NCBI RefSeq assembly: GCF_014695715.1
Contig: NZ_JACJOT010000006.1
Span: forward strand, 310,001-374,000
DNA length: 64,000 bases
Reading direction: 5' to 3'
Source: Microcoleus sp. FACHB-68
Lineage (GTDB): Bacteria; Cyanobacteriota; Cyanobacteriia; Cyanobacteriales; Oscillatoriaceae
The translations under genes and the position numbers were made by a program. Shown here piece by piece: positions 27,452 to 36,298 of this stretch. The notes under the pieces are model-generated. The model ran no database searches. It was not told the origin of the DNA and worked only from the letters and a program-made list of their open reading frames with translations. How positions within the stretch are numbered: the first letter of the stretch is position 1; every line of letters starts with the position of its first letter.

Positions 27452-28837
27452 TTAAACATCCATCACTGTAATCACATACTGCTTTACAACTGGTAGAAGT
27501 CGGTAAAAATTTGCTTGTTGTTCTATCAAGCACCGCCGCGATAAAGATTGCAGTGCGTTTAGTAAGTCTGCCGGTGGAATTCTGCCATTTTCTAGCAATT
27601 TTGCCAGGTTGATCGCCTCCTTTTCTCTTGCCAATAAGCATAGAACTTGTTTTTCCAGTTCAGATAGGCGATCACACTGTTGTTGTAAAATATCCTTCAA
27701 ATCTTCTGGTAATAATATGGTATCATCTGCTAGTAGGCCAGTTACGCCTCCCCCCAATTCTTGAATCAGAGTTGCCACACTTTTTAACCATAAAGGATTG
27801 CCTTGGTAGCGGTGAATAAGTGCTGAGTAGTTGTCGATTTCTTCTAAACCATAATCTTTTAGGATTTCCTGGCCGGCAGCCATACCTAAACCATGAAGTT
27901 GTAAGGTACGAGTGGGAGTATTTTGGCTTTTCACTTGAGTGATTTCTCTCGGTTGCTCCCAACCAATTACAAGAAAACTACTTTGATGGGATAATTTTTC
28001 TATCTGTTTGAATAAAGAGCGATATTCTTCGTATCCTGGTTTATATTTACCTGCCAATTCGCCGCTATTGAAAAGGTTGTGAATGTCATCTAAGACGACT
28101 AAACAGCGATATTTTTGTAAATATTTAATCAATGATAAGGGTTTTTGGCTAGGTGCCGGCGAATCTAGCTTTTCCGAGTCTGAAAAAAACTGTATCAAGT
28201 TCGCTTCAAATTCAGCGAAAGTAGGGGATGCTTCTAGATTGCACCAAACCACGTACTCAAACTCATCTTTAATTTGTTGAACGAGTTGCACAGCTAGTGT
28301 GGTTTTGCCGATGCCGGTGATGCCGGTGAGCATTATTAAACGACAGCGTTGTTCTAAAATCCAGGTTTTGAGGGTTTCAAGTTCAGAAGTACGATCATAG
28401 AAATCACCCAATGCCGGCATCTCACTTAAATCGTGACGTAGAGTCTGAAGGTGTTGGGTGTTAGATATTTCTTTATTGAACGAGCTTGAGTATTCTATGC
28501 TTTGTGTGTATAAATTTTCTCTACAAATGTTGAAACTACTGCTCACTATAACCTCTTGTTCAAAGTTTAAAATATTAGAGATGTGCAACCTCTCCATTGC
28601 TGCTCGTAAATTTGTTTTACTAACTTCTTCACCTAACTTTTCGGAAAGTATCTGCCATAATTGTGAACCCACTTGCCTAATATTACTTTCCGAACAATCA
28701 AAATCTTTAGCTATTTTTTTATAGGTGTCGCGTTGTATAGTTCCTCGCAGTACCGCTTGTTGTAAATCGTTAAGGTGCTGGCCGGTTTTTGTAAATACTA
28801 TGTGATCAACGAGACTTAATATTTCTTTAAGATTCAT
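27452..28837 (-). CDS. STAND NTPase (NB-ARC) with N-terminal helix-turn-helix-like domain
   Basis: A 461-residue protein. Residues 1-95 form a helical domain like the N-terminal domain seen on many cyanobacterial NB-ARC and WD40 proteins (LRGTIQRDTYKKIAKDFDCSESNIRQVG resembles an HTH). The NB-ARC ATPase follows: Walker A GITGIGKTT (about residue 172), Walker B CLVVLDDIH and a sensor region SSFLVIGWEQP. A winged-helix-like C-terminus ends at RRCLIEQQANFYRLLPVVKQYV. The usual long WD40 or TPR sensor array is absent. Roles of such proteins are signalling, conflict or regulation; the function here is unknown. Its promoter faces that of a LOG gene across a phased repeat. Confidence 0.88.
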   Translation of the reverse strand: MNLKEILSLVDHIVFTKTGQHLNDLQQAVLRGTIQRDTYKKIAKDFDCSESNIRQVGSQLWQILSEKLGEEVSKTNLRAAMERLHISNILNFEQEVIVSSSFNICRENLYTQSIEYSSSFNKEISNTQHLQTLRHDLSEMPALGDFYDRTSELETLKTWILEQRCRLIMLTGITGIGKTTLAVQLVQQIKDEFEYVVWCNLEASPTFAEFEANLIQFFSDSEKLDSPAPSQKPLSLIKYLQKYRCLVVLDDIHNLFNSGELAGKYKPGYEEYRSLFKQIEKLSHQSSFLVIGWEQPREITQVKSQNTPTRTLQLHGLGMAAGQEILKDYGLEEIDNYSALIHRYQGNPLWLKSVATLIQELGGGVTGLLADDTILLPEDLKDILQQQCDRLSELEKQVLCLLAREKEAINLAKLLENGRIPPADLLNALQSLSRRCLIEQQANFYRLLPVVKQYVITVMDV

Positions 28838-28893
28838 GAATCCAAGCGAATGTGATTATTTTATATTTGTAACTCACATTCAACTAACTTTTT

Positions 28894-28921
28894 AGTACAT
28901 TCTAGTACATTTTCGTACAAA
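28894..28921. promoter_or_regulatory. Three phased GTAC repeats between NB-ARC and LOG genes
   Basis: AGTACATT, AGTACATT and CGTACAAA recur with a period of exactly 10 bp (28894, 28904, 28914), i.e. one helical turn. They lie in the divergent promoter region 57 bp from the NB-ARC start. The arrangement suggests cooperative binding of a regulator, possibly the HTH-like domain of the NB-ARC protein itself. This is inference. Confidence 0.5.
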
Positions 28922-29036
28922 ATTTATTTACTTAAAGTGAGAATAAGGAAAATAACCGACAAAATTGAACATTTTTTAACTGGACAAACCTTTGATTTCT
29001 AAGGAATGATGGGAATATTTAGAAAATCGACAAAAG

Positions 29037-29621
29037 TTGATGAAAAGTATTTGTGTTTATTGCGGCTCAAACTTTGGTGTTCGCGATAGTTACCTTGAGG
29101 TCGCACAAAGCCTATGTGTTGAAATGGCAAAGCGTGAAATTGCCCTTGTTTATGGTGGGGGCAACGTAGGGTTGATGGGCGCTGTAGCTGATTTTATGCT
29201 TGCTGCTGGTGGAAAAGTAATTGGGGTAATTCCGCAAGCATTGGTAGATAAGGAAGTTGCACACACTGGATTAAGCGATCTTCGGGTCGTTGGATCGATG
29301 CACGAGCGTAAATCACTAATGGCTGATCTGTCAGATGCATTTATTGCTCTGCCGGGTGGATTAGGAACATTAGAGGAATTTTGTGAAGTTGCAACTTGGA
29401 CTCAACTTGGATTTCATAGGAAAGCCTGTGGACTCTTAAATGTTGAGGGTTTCTATGACAGGCTACTTTCTTTTCTTGACCACGCAATGGAAGAGAAGTT
29501 TATTCGTTCTGAACACAGAGCAATTATTCTGCAAGAAGAAGAGCCAGTGGAATTAATTAAAAAACTAGCTCAATTTGAAGTACCTACGCTCCCTAAATGG
29601 ATTAACCGAGATCAGCATTAG
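29037..29621 (+). CDS. LOG family (TIGR00730) cytokinin riboside 5'-monophosphate phosphoribohydrolase-like protein
   Basis: A 194-residue Rossmann-like enzyme of the LOG family. The family cleaves ribose-5-phosphate from (cytokinin) nucleoside monophosphates; in bacteria AMP can be a substrate. Motifs are VYCGSNFG at the start, YGGGNVGLMG (39-48), MHERK (89-93) and the signature PGGLGTLEE (106-114). Length and motif order are those of a complete enzyme. It is transcribed divergently from the NB-ARC gene. The specific substrate cannot be fixed from sequence. Confidence 0.93.
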   Translation: MMKSICVYCGSNFGVRDSYLEVAQSLCVEMAKREIALVYGGGNVGLMGAVADFMLAAGGKVIGVIPQALVDKEVAHTGLSDLRVVGSMHERKSLMADLSDAFIALPGGLGTLEEFCEVATWTQLGFHRKACGLLNVEGFYDRLLSFLDHAMEEKFIRSEHRAIILQEEEPVELIKKLAQFEVPTLPKWINRDQH

Positions 29622-29955
29622 AGCGACTATTGTTTGAGGATCTTCTTAGCATTAGATAAAAATCCAAGCTCATACTATTGGCATTCATCAGTATTAAGCA
29701 AAGCAGAATTAAGATTATGCATTACATTTCCTTGGCCGAGAATGCAACAGTGCGATACTTGCACAGATAGCGATTGCCTACCGCACGCTTCGTGATCGCA
29801 CCACCAAGCATAAACAGCAATCAATAGTCTTCGAGTTTCCAGCCTGTTGAGTGAAAGGAGAAACACCAGAACCGGCTCCCATTCGCAACTCCAGTTTCTG
29901 AAAACTCACTTAAAATGATGGAACCAGCGAATTTTACTTGACATCAGGCACCATC
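29622..29955. other. Intergenic region without recognised features
   Basis: About 330 bp between the LOG gene and the Met-rich protein gene. No terminator, repeat or coding-like frame was recognised. It presumably contains the promoter for the downstream gene. Confidence 0.4.
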
Positions 29956-30498
29956 ATGGCTTATCAATGCAACTTAGACGCCGGCCAACAGATTATCATC
30001 GACAATCAGGGAGAGCAGACGGCGATCTCTCTGATGAGCAGTGGATCTGGACAGCAGCAAAGTCAGCGCACTAGCTTCACCACCGGCACTTGGACTTCAC
30101 CCCCAGTTTTGTTCCGCACCTCTGCCGGCTTTGTATTGCAATTAACGACATCACAAGGTGATCGATTTGTCAAAATACAAGGCAACAGTATGGGGTTGAT
30201 GAGTGCGGCACCGGCTTTAACCGAGGCGGAAGCGTTGCCGATGCAGCCGGCAGAAGCTTCAACCCAGCAGCCGGTGGAATCGATGAAGCCGATGGAACCG
30301 ATGAAGCCAATGGAACCGATGAACATGGGAAACATGGAGATGGGGATGAAACCGATGGAGATGCGGATGGGTGATATGCAAATGAGTATGGGAAAATCAG
30401 CAGCAGGGGATGCCGGCAAGCGCTTTTGTTCCCAATGTGGCACCGGCGTCAGTTCGAGTGATCGTTTCTGCGCTAACTGCGGACACGGCTTGGTTTAA
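29956..30498 (+). CDS. Methionine-rich protein with C-terminal zinc ribbon
   Basis: A 180-residue cytosolic-looking protein (start chosen at the ATG at 29956; an upstream TTG at 29938 is less likely). Three parts are visible: a beta-rich N-terminal domain (about 1-85, ISLMSSGSGQ ... GDRFVKIQGNSMGLM), a Met/Pro/Glu-rich linker (about 105-155) made from repeated Met-Lys-Pro-Met-Glu-Pro units, and a C-terminal CxxC-x10-CxxC zinc ribbon (FCSQCGTG ... FCANCGHG). The linker DNA is itself a short tandem repeat (ATGGAACCGATGAAGCC). Met-rich stretches can bind Cu(I), but no metal role is shown. It stands alone. Confidence 0.8.
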   Translation: MAYQCNLDAGQQIIIDNQGEQTAISLMSSGSGQQQSQRTSFTTGTWTSPPVLFRTSAGFVLQLTTSQGDRFVKIQGNSMGLMSAAPALTEAEALPMQPAEASTQQPVESMKPMEPMKPMEPMNMGNMEMGMKPMEMRMGDMQMSMGKSAAGDAGKRFCSQCGTGVSSSDRFCANCGHGLV

Positions 30499-30595
30499 TT
30501 TTAGATAGGCAGATTCTCAGGAATCAGTTGATCACTGAGGTAACAATTTGGGCTAAATTAAACTTTAGAATCTGAAATCTAACGTTTTTTATTTT

Positions 30596-31465
30596 ATGTC
30601 TATTAAGGTTGCTCTAAATCATTTAACCGCCTATCGATTTGAGCGACCTGTGTTCTTAGGGCCGCATATCGTGCGGCTGCGACCGGCACCTCGTTGTTAT
30701 ATGCCGGTGAAAAATTATGCGTTTAAAGTTCATACCCCAGAACACAGCCTCTATTGGCAACAAGACCCTTACGGAAACTTTTTAGCGCGGCTAATATTTC
30801 CGCAAGCAACGACTGAAATAAAACTAGAAGTTGATCTAATTGCAGAAATTCAATCTATCAACCCATTTAATTTCTTGGTAGAACCGGATGCCGAACTTTA
30901 TCCCTTCACTTATGATCGGCAACTGGCAAAAGAACTGATTCCATTTTTAGAGATAGCAGAATCCGGGCCATTATTACAAGAATGGATCGCAACCATTAGC
31001 CGGCAAGAAACAGCAATCACCGATTTTATTGTCTCGCTCAACCAGCGTTTAAAACAAGAAATCACCTATTCTCTACGCTTAGAACCTGGTATTCAATCGT
31101 GTGAAGAAACCCTGAGCAAAAAAATGGGTTCCTGCCGAGACAGCGGTTGGTTGTTAGTACAAATTTTGCGTCATTGTGGGCTTGCGGCGCGGTTTGTATC
31201 CGGCTATCTCATTCAGTTAGTGCCTGACGGGAATCCGCCAGATGGGCCAAAAGTCGATAGTGCCGCGCTGCACGCTTGGGCGGAGGTTTACTTGCCTGGA
31301 GCCGGCTGGGTGGGTTTAGATCCCACTTCCGGGTTATTAGCGGCGGAGGGTCATATTCCCCTCGCTTGTACCGCTGATCCGGAAAGGGCGGCACCTGTAA
31401 CCGGCTCAACAGAAGCTTGCGAGACTTACCTGGATTATTCCTTAACTGTTTCTCGGCTTAATTAA
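30596..31465 (+). CDS. Transglutaminase-like cysteine peptidase family protein
   Basis: A 289-residue protein with a bacterial transglutaminase-like N-terminal domain (LNHLTAYRFERPVFLGPHIVRLRPAP) and a transglutaminase core. The catalytic triad is readable: C180 in GSCRDSGWLLVQ, H226 in LHAWAEVYLPGAGW and D242 in LDPTSG. No signal peptide, so probably cytoplasmic. Homologues may act as peptidases or peptide ligases; some are fused to a second domain that is absent here. Substrate unknown. Confidence 0.9.
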   Translation: MSIKVALNHLTAYRFERPVFLGPHIVRLRPAPRCYMPVKNYAFKVHTPEHSLYWQQDPYGNFLARLIFPQATTEIKLEVDLIAEIQSINPFNFLVEPDAELYPFTYDRQLAKELIPFLEIAESGPLLQEWIATISRQETAITDFIVSLNQRLKQEITYSLRLEPGIQSCEETLSKKMGSCRDSGWLLVQILRHCGLAARFVSGYLIQLVPDGNPPDGPKVDSAALHAWAEVYLPGAGWVGLDPTSGLLAAEGHIPLACTADPERAAPVTGSTEACETYLDYSLTVSRLN

Positions 31466-31642
31466 GGGATGCCGGTGAGGCCGGTTTATTGCTACTGCTA
31501 TAATTAGGCACTCTCTGACGAATGCGCGATAACATATTTTAATGTACTGGCAACAACTGACGTCTGGCACCAAAACCGGGCGATATTTGCAGTTGCGCTG
31601 CAGGCAGAATGTTAGAGAAACGAGACGAGTTGGGAAAAATTT

Positions 31643-32923
31643 GTGCTTGATATAAAGCAAATTCGGGAAAATCCACAAGCTGTTCAGGATCGCCTCAACC
31701 GGCGCGGCGGAAATTACGATTTACAGCCGATTTTGCAGCTAGACGCACAGCAGCGAGAACTGGAAACAAAACTATCGCAGCTGAATGCTCGTAGCAATGA
31801 AATTGGCAAATTGGTTGGGCAAAAAATGAAAGCCGGTGCCAAACCCAACGATCCTGAAATTGTCGCCTTAAAAGAAGAAGGCAACGAAATTAAAACCCAG
31901 GTGGGAGAATTTGAACCGCAGGCAAAACACTTAATAGCAGAAATAAGCGCTCAACTGCTATCTTTTCCCAACTTACCTAGCGAGTCAACGCCGATAGGCA
32001 AAAGTGAGGAAGAAAATGTAGAAGTGCGCCGGTGGGGTGATGAATATATCCCTCAAAACGCAAATATTTTGCCTCATTGGGAAATTGGGGAGAAGTTAGG
32101 AATTCTCAATTTTGAGCGTTCGGTAAAAGTCGCGCAAAGCCGATTTGTGACGCTGATTGGTGCCGGCGCGGCTTTGGAACGGGCGCTAATTAGTTTTATG
32201 CTAGATACGCAAATTAAAGCCGGCTATGTTGAAGTAATGCCGCCGGTTTTGGTTAATTCTGACGCGCTTACCGGCACCGGACAATTACCTAAATTTGCGG
32301 ATGAAAGCTTTAAATGTGCTAACGATGATTTATGGTTAGTCCCCACTTCTGAAGTGCCGATGACAAATCTTTATCGGGATGAAATTCTCACAGCAGAAGA
32401 GTTGCCGATTTATCACTGTGCCTATACACCCTGTTTTCGCCGGGAAGCCGGCAGCTATGGCAAGGATACGCGGGGATTGATCAGATTGCATCAATTCAAT
32501 AAAGTTGAACTGGTGAAATTTGTTCACCCTGACACTTCTGAGGAAGAACATCAAAGCCTTGTGCGGAATGCTGAAGCAATTTTGCAAGCCTTAAAACTAC
32601 CTTACCGGGTTTTAGAGTTGTGCAGTGGGGATATCGGTTTCTCGGCAGCAAGATGCTATGACTTAGAAGTGTGGTTGCCTTCTGCCGGCAAATACCGTGA
32701 AATTTCCAGTTGTTCTAATTGCTGGGACTTCCAAGCCAGACGTGCCGGTATTCGTTTTAAGGAAGCCGGTAAAAAAGGCACTCAATTTCTCCACACGCTT
32801 AACGGTTCCGGTTTAGCAGTTGGGCGTACAATGTCTGCAATTCTGGAAAACTATCAGCAACCAGACGGCACGATTCGCATCCCAGAAGTCTTGCAACCTT
32901 ACCTGCATCGTGAAGTGCTGTAA
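31643..32923 (+). CDS. serS: Seryl-tRNA synthetase
   Basis: Class II synthetase that charges tRNA-Ser (and tRNA-Sec) with serine. The 426-residue protein starts at a GTG ([22 protein letters not shown] is the family N-terminus). An antiparallel coiled-coil arm spans about residues 30-105. The catalytic domain has motif 2 [16 protein letters not shown] and motif 3 [18 protein letters not shown]. It is followed by a strong terminator. No anomalies. Confidence 0.98.
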   Translation: MLDIKQIRENPQAVQDRLNRRGGNYDLQPILQLDAQQRELETKLSQLNARSNEIGKLVGQKMKAGAKPNDPEIVALKEEGNEIKTQVGEFEPQAKHLIAEISAQLLSFPNLPSESTPIGKSEEENVEVRRWGDEYIPQNANILPHWEIGEKLGILNFERSVKVAQSRFVTLIGAGAALERALISFMLDTQIKAGYVEVMPPVLVNSDALTGTGQLPKFADESFKCANDDLWLVPTSEVPMTNLYRDEILTAEELPIYHCAYTPCFRREAGSYGKDTRGLIRLHQFNKVELVKFVHPDTSEEEHQSLVRNAEAILQALKLPYRVLELCSGDIGFSAARCYDLEVWLPSAGKYREISSCSNCWDFQARRAGIRFKEAGKKGTQFLHTLNGSGLAVGRTMSAILENYQQPDGTIRIPEVLQPYLHREVL

Positions 32924-32969
32924 GATTCCCTTGATATTATTTCATTACCAGGCTCAGCTTGGAAAAATT

Positions 32970-32992
32970 AGGAGGTTTTGCCTCCTTTTTTT
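32970..32992 (+). terminator. Terminator of serS
   Basis: AGGAGG-TTTTG-CCTCCT followed by a T run, 47 bp after the serS stop. Confidence 0.88.
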
Positions 32993-33126
32993 ATGGGAAA
33001 ATCATTTTAAAATATCAATTTTGTGTCTATTGTTCCCAAATATCTATTCGCTCATGCTTCAACCTTGATCAACACAAACATGAAAGCTAGAAGATGAGGA
33101 TGGGATGTTTCTCCTACTTTAGGAGT

Positions 33127-33549
33127 CTATTCCTTGATTTTGCCTAAAAAATCTTGATACGTTACAATCTCTGTATTTTCAAAAGTCACCAAAATTAATA
33201 AATCCTGATCGCCAGTCATCAAAAAATTAGCTTGACTGTCTTTAGCTAAAGCCAACAAATAATTATCTTTTGCATCTCTACAAATAGAGACTTCTGAGCT
33301 GATTTCTATACATAAGCCGATTACCTTCAACAATTCAATTAATTCCTGTACTTTCGTTCTAGGAAAATATTTTTGTAGTTTAGGTCTTTGGGTAACAAGA
33401 TTGATTTCTTCTAAAATTTGTTCGCAAAAAACAACTTGAATGGTTTTATTAACCATTAATTCTTGGAGATTAACTAATTGTTTTCCAATCAAAAAGCTAA
33501 TCCAAAGATTGGTGTCTATAATTACTTTAATGGGTTGTCTTTCTGGCAT
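33127..33549 (-). CDS. PIN-domain toxin of a type II toxin-antitoxin pair
   Basis: A PIN-fold RNase of about 140 residues, in the family of putative toxin components near COG1569. The acidic active-site residues are visible: IIDTNLWISFL (D near the N-terminus), ICRDAKDNYLLALA and LMTGDQDLL. I chose the ATG at 33547-33549 (MPERQPIKVIIDTN); a start 12 codons upstream exists but overlaps more deeply into the partner gene. It overlaps the antitoxin gene by 23 bp, a typical translational coupling. It likely cleaves RNA when unbound. Confidence 0.85.
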   Translation of the reverse strand: MPERQPIKVIIDTNLWISFLIGKQLVNLQELMVNKTIQVVFCEQILEEINLVTQRPKLQKYFPRTKVQELIELLKVIGLCIEISSEVSICRDAKDNYLLALAKDSQANFLMTGDQDLLILVTFENTEIVTYQDFLGKIKE

Positions 33550-33763
33550 AAATTTCTGTTCGGACTGCCTCCACTTCTTGCTCAATCGTTTCTAAGGAGA
33601 GTTCATCGGTTCTGAACAATTCTAAAAGTTCTGTTAATTTATTGTTTAATGTTTCTTTTTCAAGTTCTTGACTTAATTGTAATTTTTCTGCATAAGGCAG
33701 TTGTTTGACCAAGGCTAAAACTTGCTCAAAATTTAGGGAAAGTTGATAGTTAGCTTGATTCAT
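33527..33763 (-). CDS. Antitoxin partner of the PIN toxin
   Basis: A 78-residue acidic, helical protein (FEQVLALVKQLPYAEKLQLSQELEKETL ... ELSLETIEQEVEAVRTEIYA). It precedes and overlaps the PIN toxin gene, the usual antitoxin-first order. No standard ribbon-helix-helix motif is obvious, so how it binds DNA is unclear. The pairing is the main evidence. Confidence 0.78.
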   Translation of the reverse strand: MNQANYQLSLNFEQVLALVKQLPYAEKLQLSQELEKETLNNKLTELLELFRTDELSLETIEQEVEAVRTEIYARKTTH

Positions 33764-33887
33764 CTTTAGTTACGTTTAGGAATTGTGGATATTTTACCTC
33801 AATTTTTTAGGGGCTGGTTCAGTGATGAGGCAGAGAACCCGCTTCGCTTATAATAGCAATTCTGCAACCTTGACTGTTTTGGCCAAT

Positions 33888-34943
33888 TTAGGGGTTTGTC
33901 TTCAAGTAGAGATAAGTCTCCACCGGCAGGTGATCGGAACCGACAGCCGGTAAAACTTTGCTGTGTTGAGAACTCCAATGCTTTGAATACCAAACATAGT
34001 CAATTCTAACTAAGGGGAAATTTAATTTCCAGTGAAACTTTTTCAAGATAAGGCCAACATCCCAACCATGTGGCCATGTAAAGCCAAAACCAAATCCAGA
34101 AGCTAAAAACGCATCTTTGAGGACTTTCTTGACTGAATCGTAATCCTGAGATTGATCCGTCATATTAAAATCGCCGGCAACAATCATTGGCAGGCTTTCT
34201 TTCTGAAGTCGTTCCACTAAATCTTTAATTTCTTTCGTTCTATCGTAATAAACATAAGTTGGCACAGAGAATAATGAAAAGAATTTGCGGGGACGAATCC
34301 AAGGCGCTGTGACTTGAATGTGGTAAATCATGACATCTTGCTGATTTACTCGAATAATTGCTCGTTGCTGAACTTGTTTATGTCCCGCTAGGTTAAGCCG
34401 TTCAGCGAATTGGATGGGATATTTACTGAAAAAGCTGATAGTTGGCGCATCGACATGATAGGGATAAGAAACTTTTAAAGTAGGAAATGCTTTCTTGGCG
34501 TGAGCTGCATTTGTTTCTTGCAAAAATAATAAATCGGGTTTATGTTGCTCAACTAACTTAATTAAAGCTTGGGGAGTTGTATTATTCCAATAACAATTGA
34601 AAGATAAAATCTTGAGTGAAGGCTGGGAGGCGGTAATCTTGACAGGTTCGGGAGAAAAATATGTTAAATGTAACCAGCTTAATAGCAAAAGACAAGCAAT
34701 AGAGGAAAGAATAAAAAACCAGCGCTTTTTAACAAAGAAGAACCAAAATGGTAAAATCAAAAGAGGCAACAGAATTAAAGGAATCCCAATGCTGACAAAC
34801 GCAACGACCCAAAAACTGTCCCAAAATAAAAATCTGAAAATAAAATAGCAGATAATGAATACTAAGTAAGCGGAAACTAACAGTTGAATAAGCCACTTAA
34901 AAATTTGACAAGGCTTAATCTTAAAGCTAGGGATTTTCTTCAT
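33888..34943 (-). CDS. Membrane-anchored endonuclease/exonuclease/phosphatase family protein
   Basis: A protein of about 351 residues (start chosen at the ATG at 34941-34943). Three N-terminal membrane helices (LIQLLVSAYLVFIICYFIF, VAFVSIGIPLILLPLLI, WFFILSSIACLLLLSWL) are followed by an EEP domain facing outward. Catalytic motifs are LKILSFNCYWNN, DLLFLQETN (metal-binding Glu), IVAGDFNMTD and the terminal IDYVWYS ... VLPAVGSDHLPVE (catalytic Asp-His). These enzymes hydrolyse phosphodiester bonds in nucleic acids or lipids; the substrate is unknown. An upstream in-frame extension of 27 codons is probably not translated. Confidence 0.88.
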   Translation of the reverse strand: MKKIPSFKIKPCQIFKWLIQLLVSAYLVFIICYFIFRFLFWDSFWVVAFVSIGIPLILLPLLILPFWFFFVKKRWFFILSSIACLLLLSWLHLTYFSPEPVKITASQPSLKILSFNCYWNNTTPQALIKLVEQHKPDLLFLQETNAAHAKKAFPTLKVSYPYHVDAPTISFFSKYPIQFAERLNLAGHKQVQQRAIIRVNQQDVMIYHIQVTAPWIRPRKFFSLFSVPTYVYYDRTKEIKDLVERLQKESLPMIVAGDFNMTDQSQDYDSVKKVLKDAFLASGFGFGFTWPHGWDVGLILKKFHWKLNFPLVRIDYVWYSKHWSSQHSKVLPAVGSDHLPVETYLYLKTNP

Positions 34944-34996
34944 AAAAACTGTGTGGAGACTAGATAAGAGCCGCAGAGAGCGACAAAATCCCCACA

Positions 34997-35113
34997 ATGC
35001 TAGCAAAGACGCTGGCGATGACAAGTCAAAGGAATGCGCCCCAACGCACCCAGGCAGCTCAATTTGAGGGGTATTTACGCCGGCATATCCTAGAGCTTGG
35101 TGCGGCGCTGTAG
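34997..35113 (+). CDS. Possible 38-residue ORF upstream of rseP
   Basis: A short plus-strand frame reading MLAKTLAMTSQRNAPQRTQ and ending EGYLRRHILELGAAL, 58 bp before rseP. The C-terminal half has a plausible amphipathic helix. It overlaps only the doubtful N-terminal extension of the EEP gene. It could be a leader peptide or chance. Confidence 0.25.
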   Translation: MLAKTLAMTSQRNAPQRTQAAQFEGYLRRHILELGAAL

Positions 35114-35171
35114 CTTCCCCACAACGTAGAATAGAAAAAAGTCAAGCCCGGAATTTCACTCTTATTACTTC

Positions 35172-36266
35172 ATGCCAGTCTTCGCAGCGATCGCAGTCCT
35201 AGCCCTCCTAATAGTGGTACACGAACTAGGCCACTTTATGGCAGCTCGGCTTCAAGGCATTCATGTCAACCGCTTTTCCATCGGGTTTGGCCCGGTTTTG
35301 TGGAAATATCAAGGGCCAGAAACAGAGTATGCGCTTCGGGCGTTTCCTTTGGGAGGCTATGTGGGTTTCCCTGATGATGACCCTGAAGCCAGCAACATCC
35401 CTGAAAATGACCCTAATCTGTTACGCAATCGGCCTGTTTTAGATCGAGCAATTGTGATTAGTGCCGGGGTCATTGCCAATTTGATCTTTGCCTATCTAGT
35501 GTTGGTTCTTCAGTTCGGCGGTTTTGGGGTGCCGGATGGAATTAACTATCAACCAGGGGTTTTAGTGCCCCAAGTTGTTTCGCAGGACTCTGCCGCAGCC
35601 GTTGCCGGCATTAAATCAGGCGATATCATTCTCGCAATCGATGGCAAGGAATTGGGGGCCTCCGAGCAGGCAATCCCAGCCTTAAAACAGGCGATCGAAT
35701 CGCATCCGAACCAACCCCTGAAATTAACAATTCAGCGTGACACCGAAACGTTCCCTGTTAGGGTAACACCAGTCGCCAGCGCAGATGGAACAGGTCGCAT
35801 CGGTGTGCAATTGGCCCCCAGTGGCACCGTCAAATACCGGCCCTCCAAAGGCATTGGCGAGGTGTTTAGCCTTGCCGCAAATCGGTTTGAGGCGATTTTC
35901 GTGGGAACCGTTCAAGGGTTTTACCAGTTAATTACCAACTTTGGCGACACTGTTGGTCAAATCGCAGGGCCGGTGAAGATTGTCGAGCAAGGTGCTAAAG
36001 TTGCCCAATCAGACTCGGCTAACTTGTTTCTGTTTGCGGCAATTATCAGCATTAACTTGGCTGTGATCAATACGTTGCCCCTGCCGGCACTCGATGGCGG
36101 ACAATTAGCGTTTTTGCTGATTGAAGCAATGCGTGGTAAACCACTGCCCACCCACATTCAAGATGGAGTCATGCAGACCGGATTAATGCTGCTCTTAGGT
36201 TTAGGCATTTTTCTGATTATCCGCGATACGACTCAGCTAGAGGTAATTCAGAGGCTATTCCAATAA
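35172..36266 (+). CDS. rseP: Intramembrane zinc metalloprotease RseP (site-2 protease)
   Basis: Site-2 protease that cleaves membrane-bound regulators such as anti-sigma factors within the bilayer. At 364 residues it has the zinc motif HELGH at 17-21 in the first membrane helix. A PDZ domain follows in the middle (VVSQDSAAAVAGIKSGDIILAIDGK). The second active-site motif is LPLPALDGGQL near the C-terminus, followed by a final hydrophobic helix. It is followed after 32 bp by nth on the same strand, so the two may be co-transcribed. Confidence 0.96.
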   Translation: MPVFAAIAVLALLIVVHELGHFMAARLQGIHVNRFSIGFGPVLWKYQGPETEYALRAFPLGGYVGFPDDDPEASNIPENDPNLLRNRPVLDRAIVISAGVIANLIFAYLVLVLQFGGFGVPDGINYQPGVLVPQVVSQDSAAAVAGIKSGDIILAIDGKELGASEQAIPALKQAIESHPNQPLKLTIQRDTETFPVRVTPVASADGTGRIGVQLAPSGTVKYRPSKGIGEVFSLAANRFEAIFVGTVQGFYQLITNFGDTVGQIAGPVKIVEQGAKVAQSDSANLFLFAAIISINLAVINTLPLPALDGGQLAFLLIEAMRGKPLPTHIQDGVMQTGLMLLLGLGIFLIIRDTTQLEVIQRLFQ

Positions 36267-36298
36267 GCAATTAATTGGTAATATCCACTTCCCTACCC

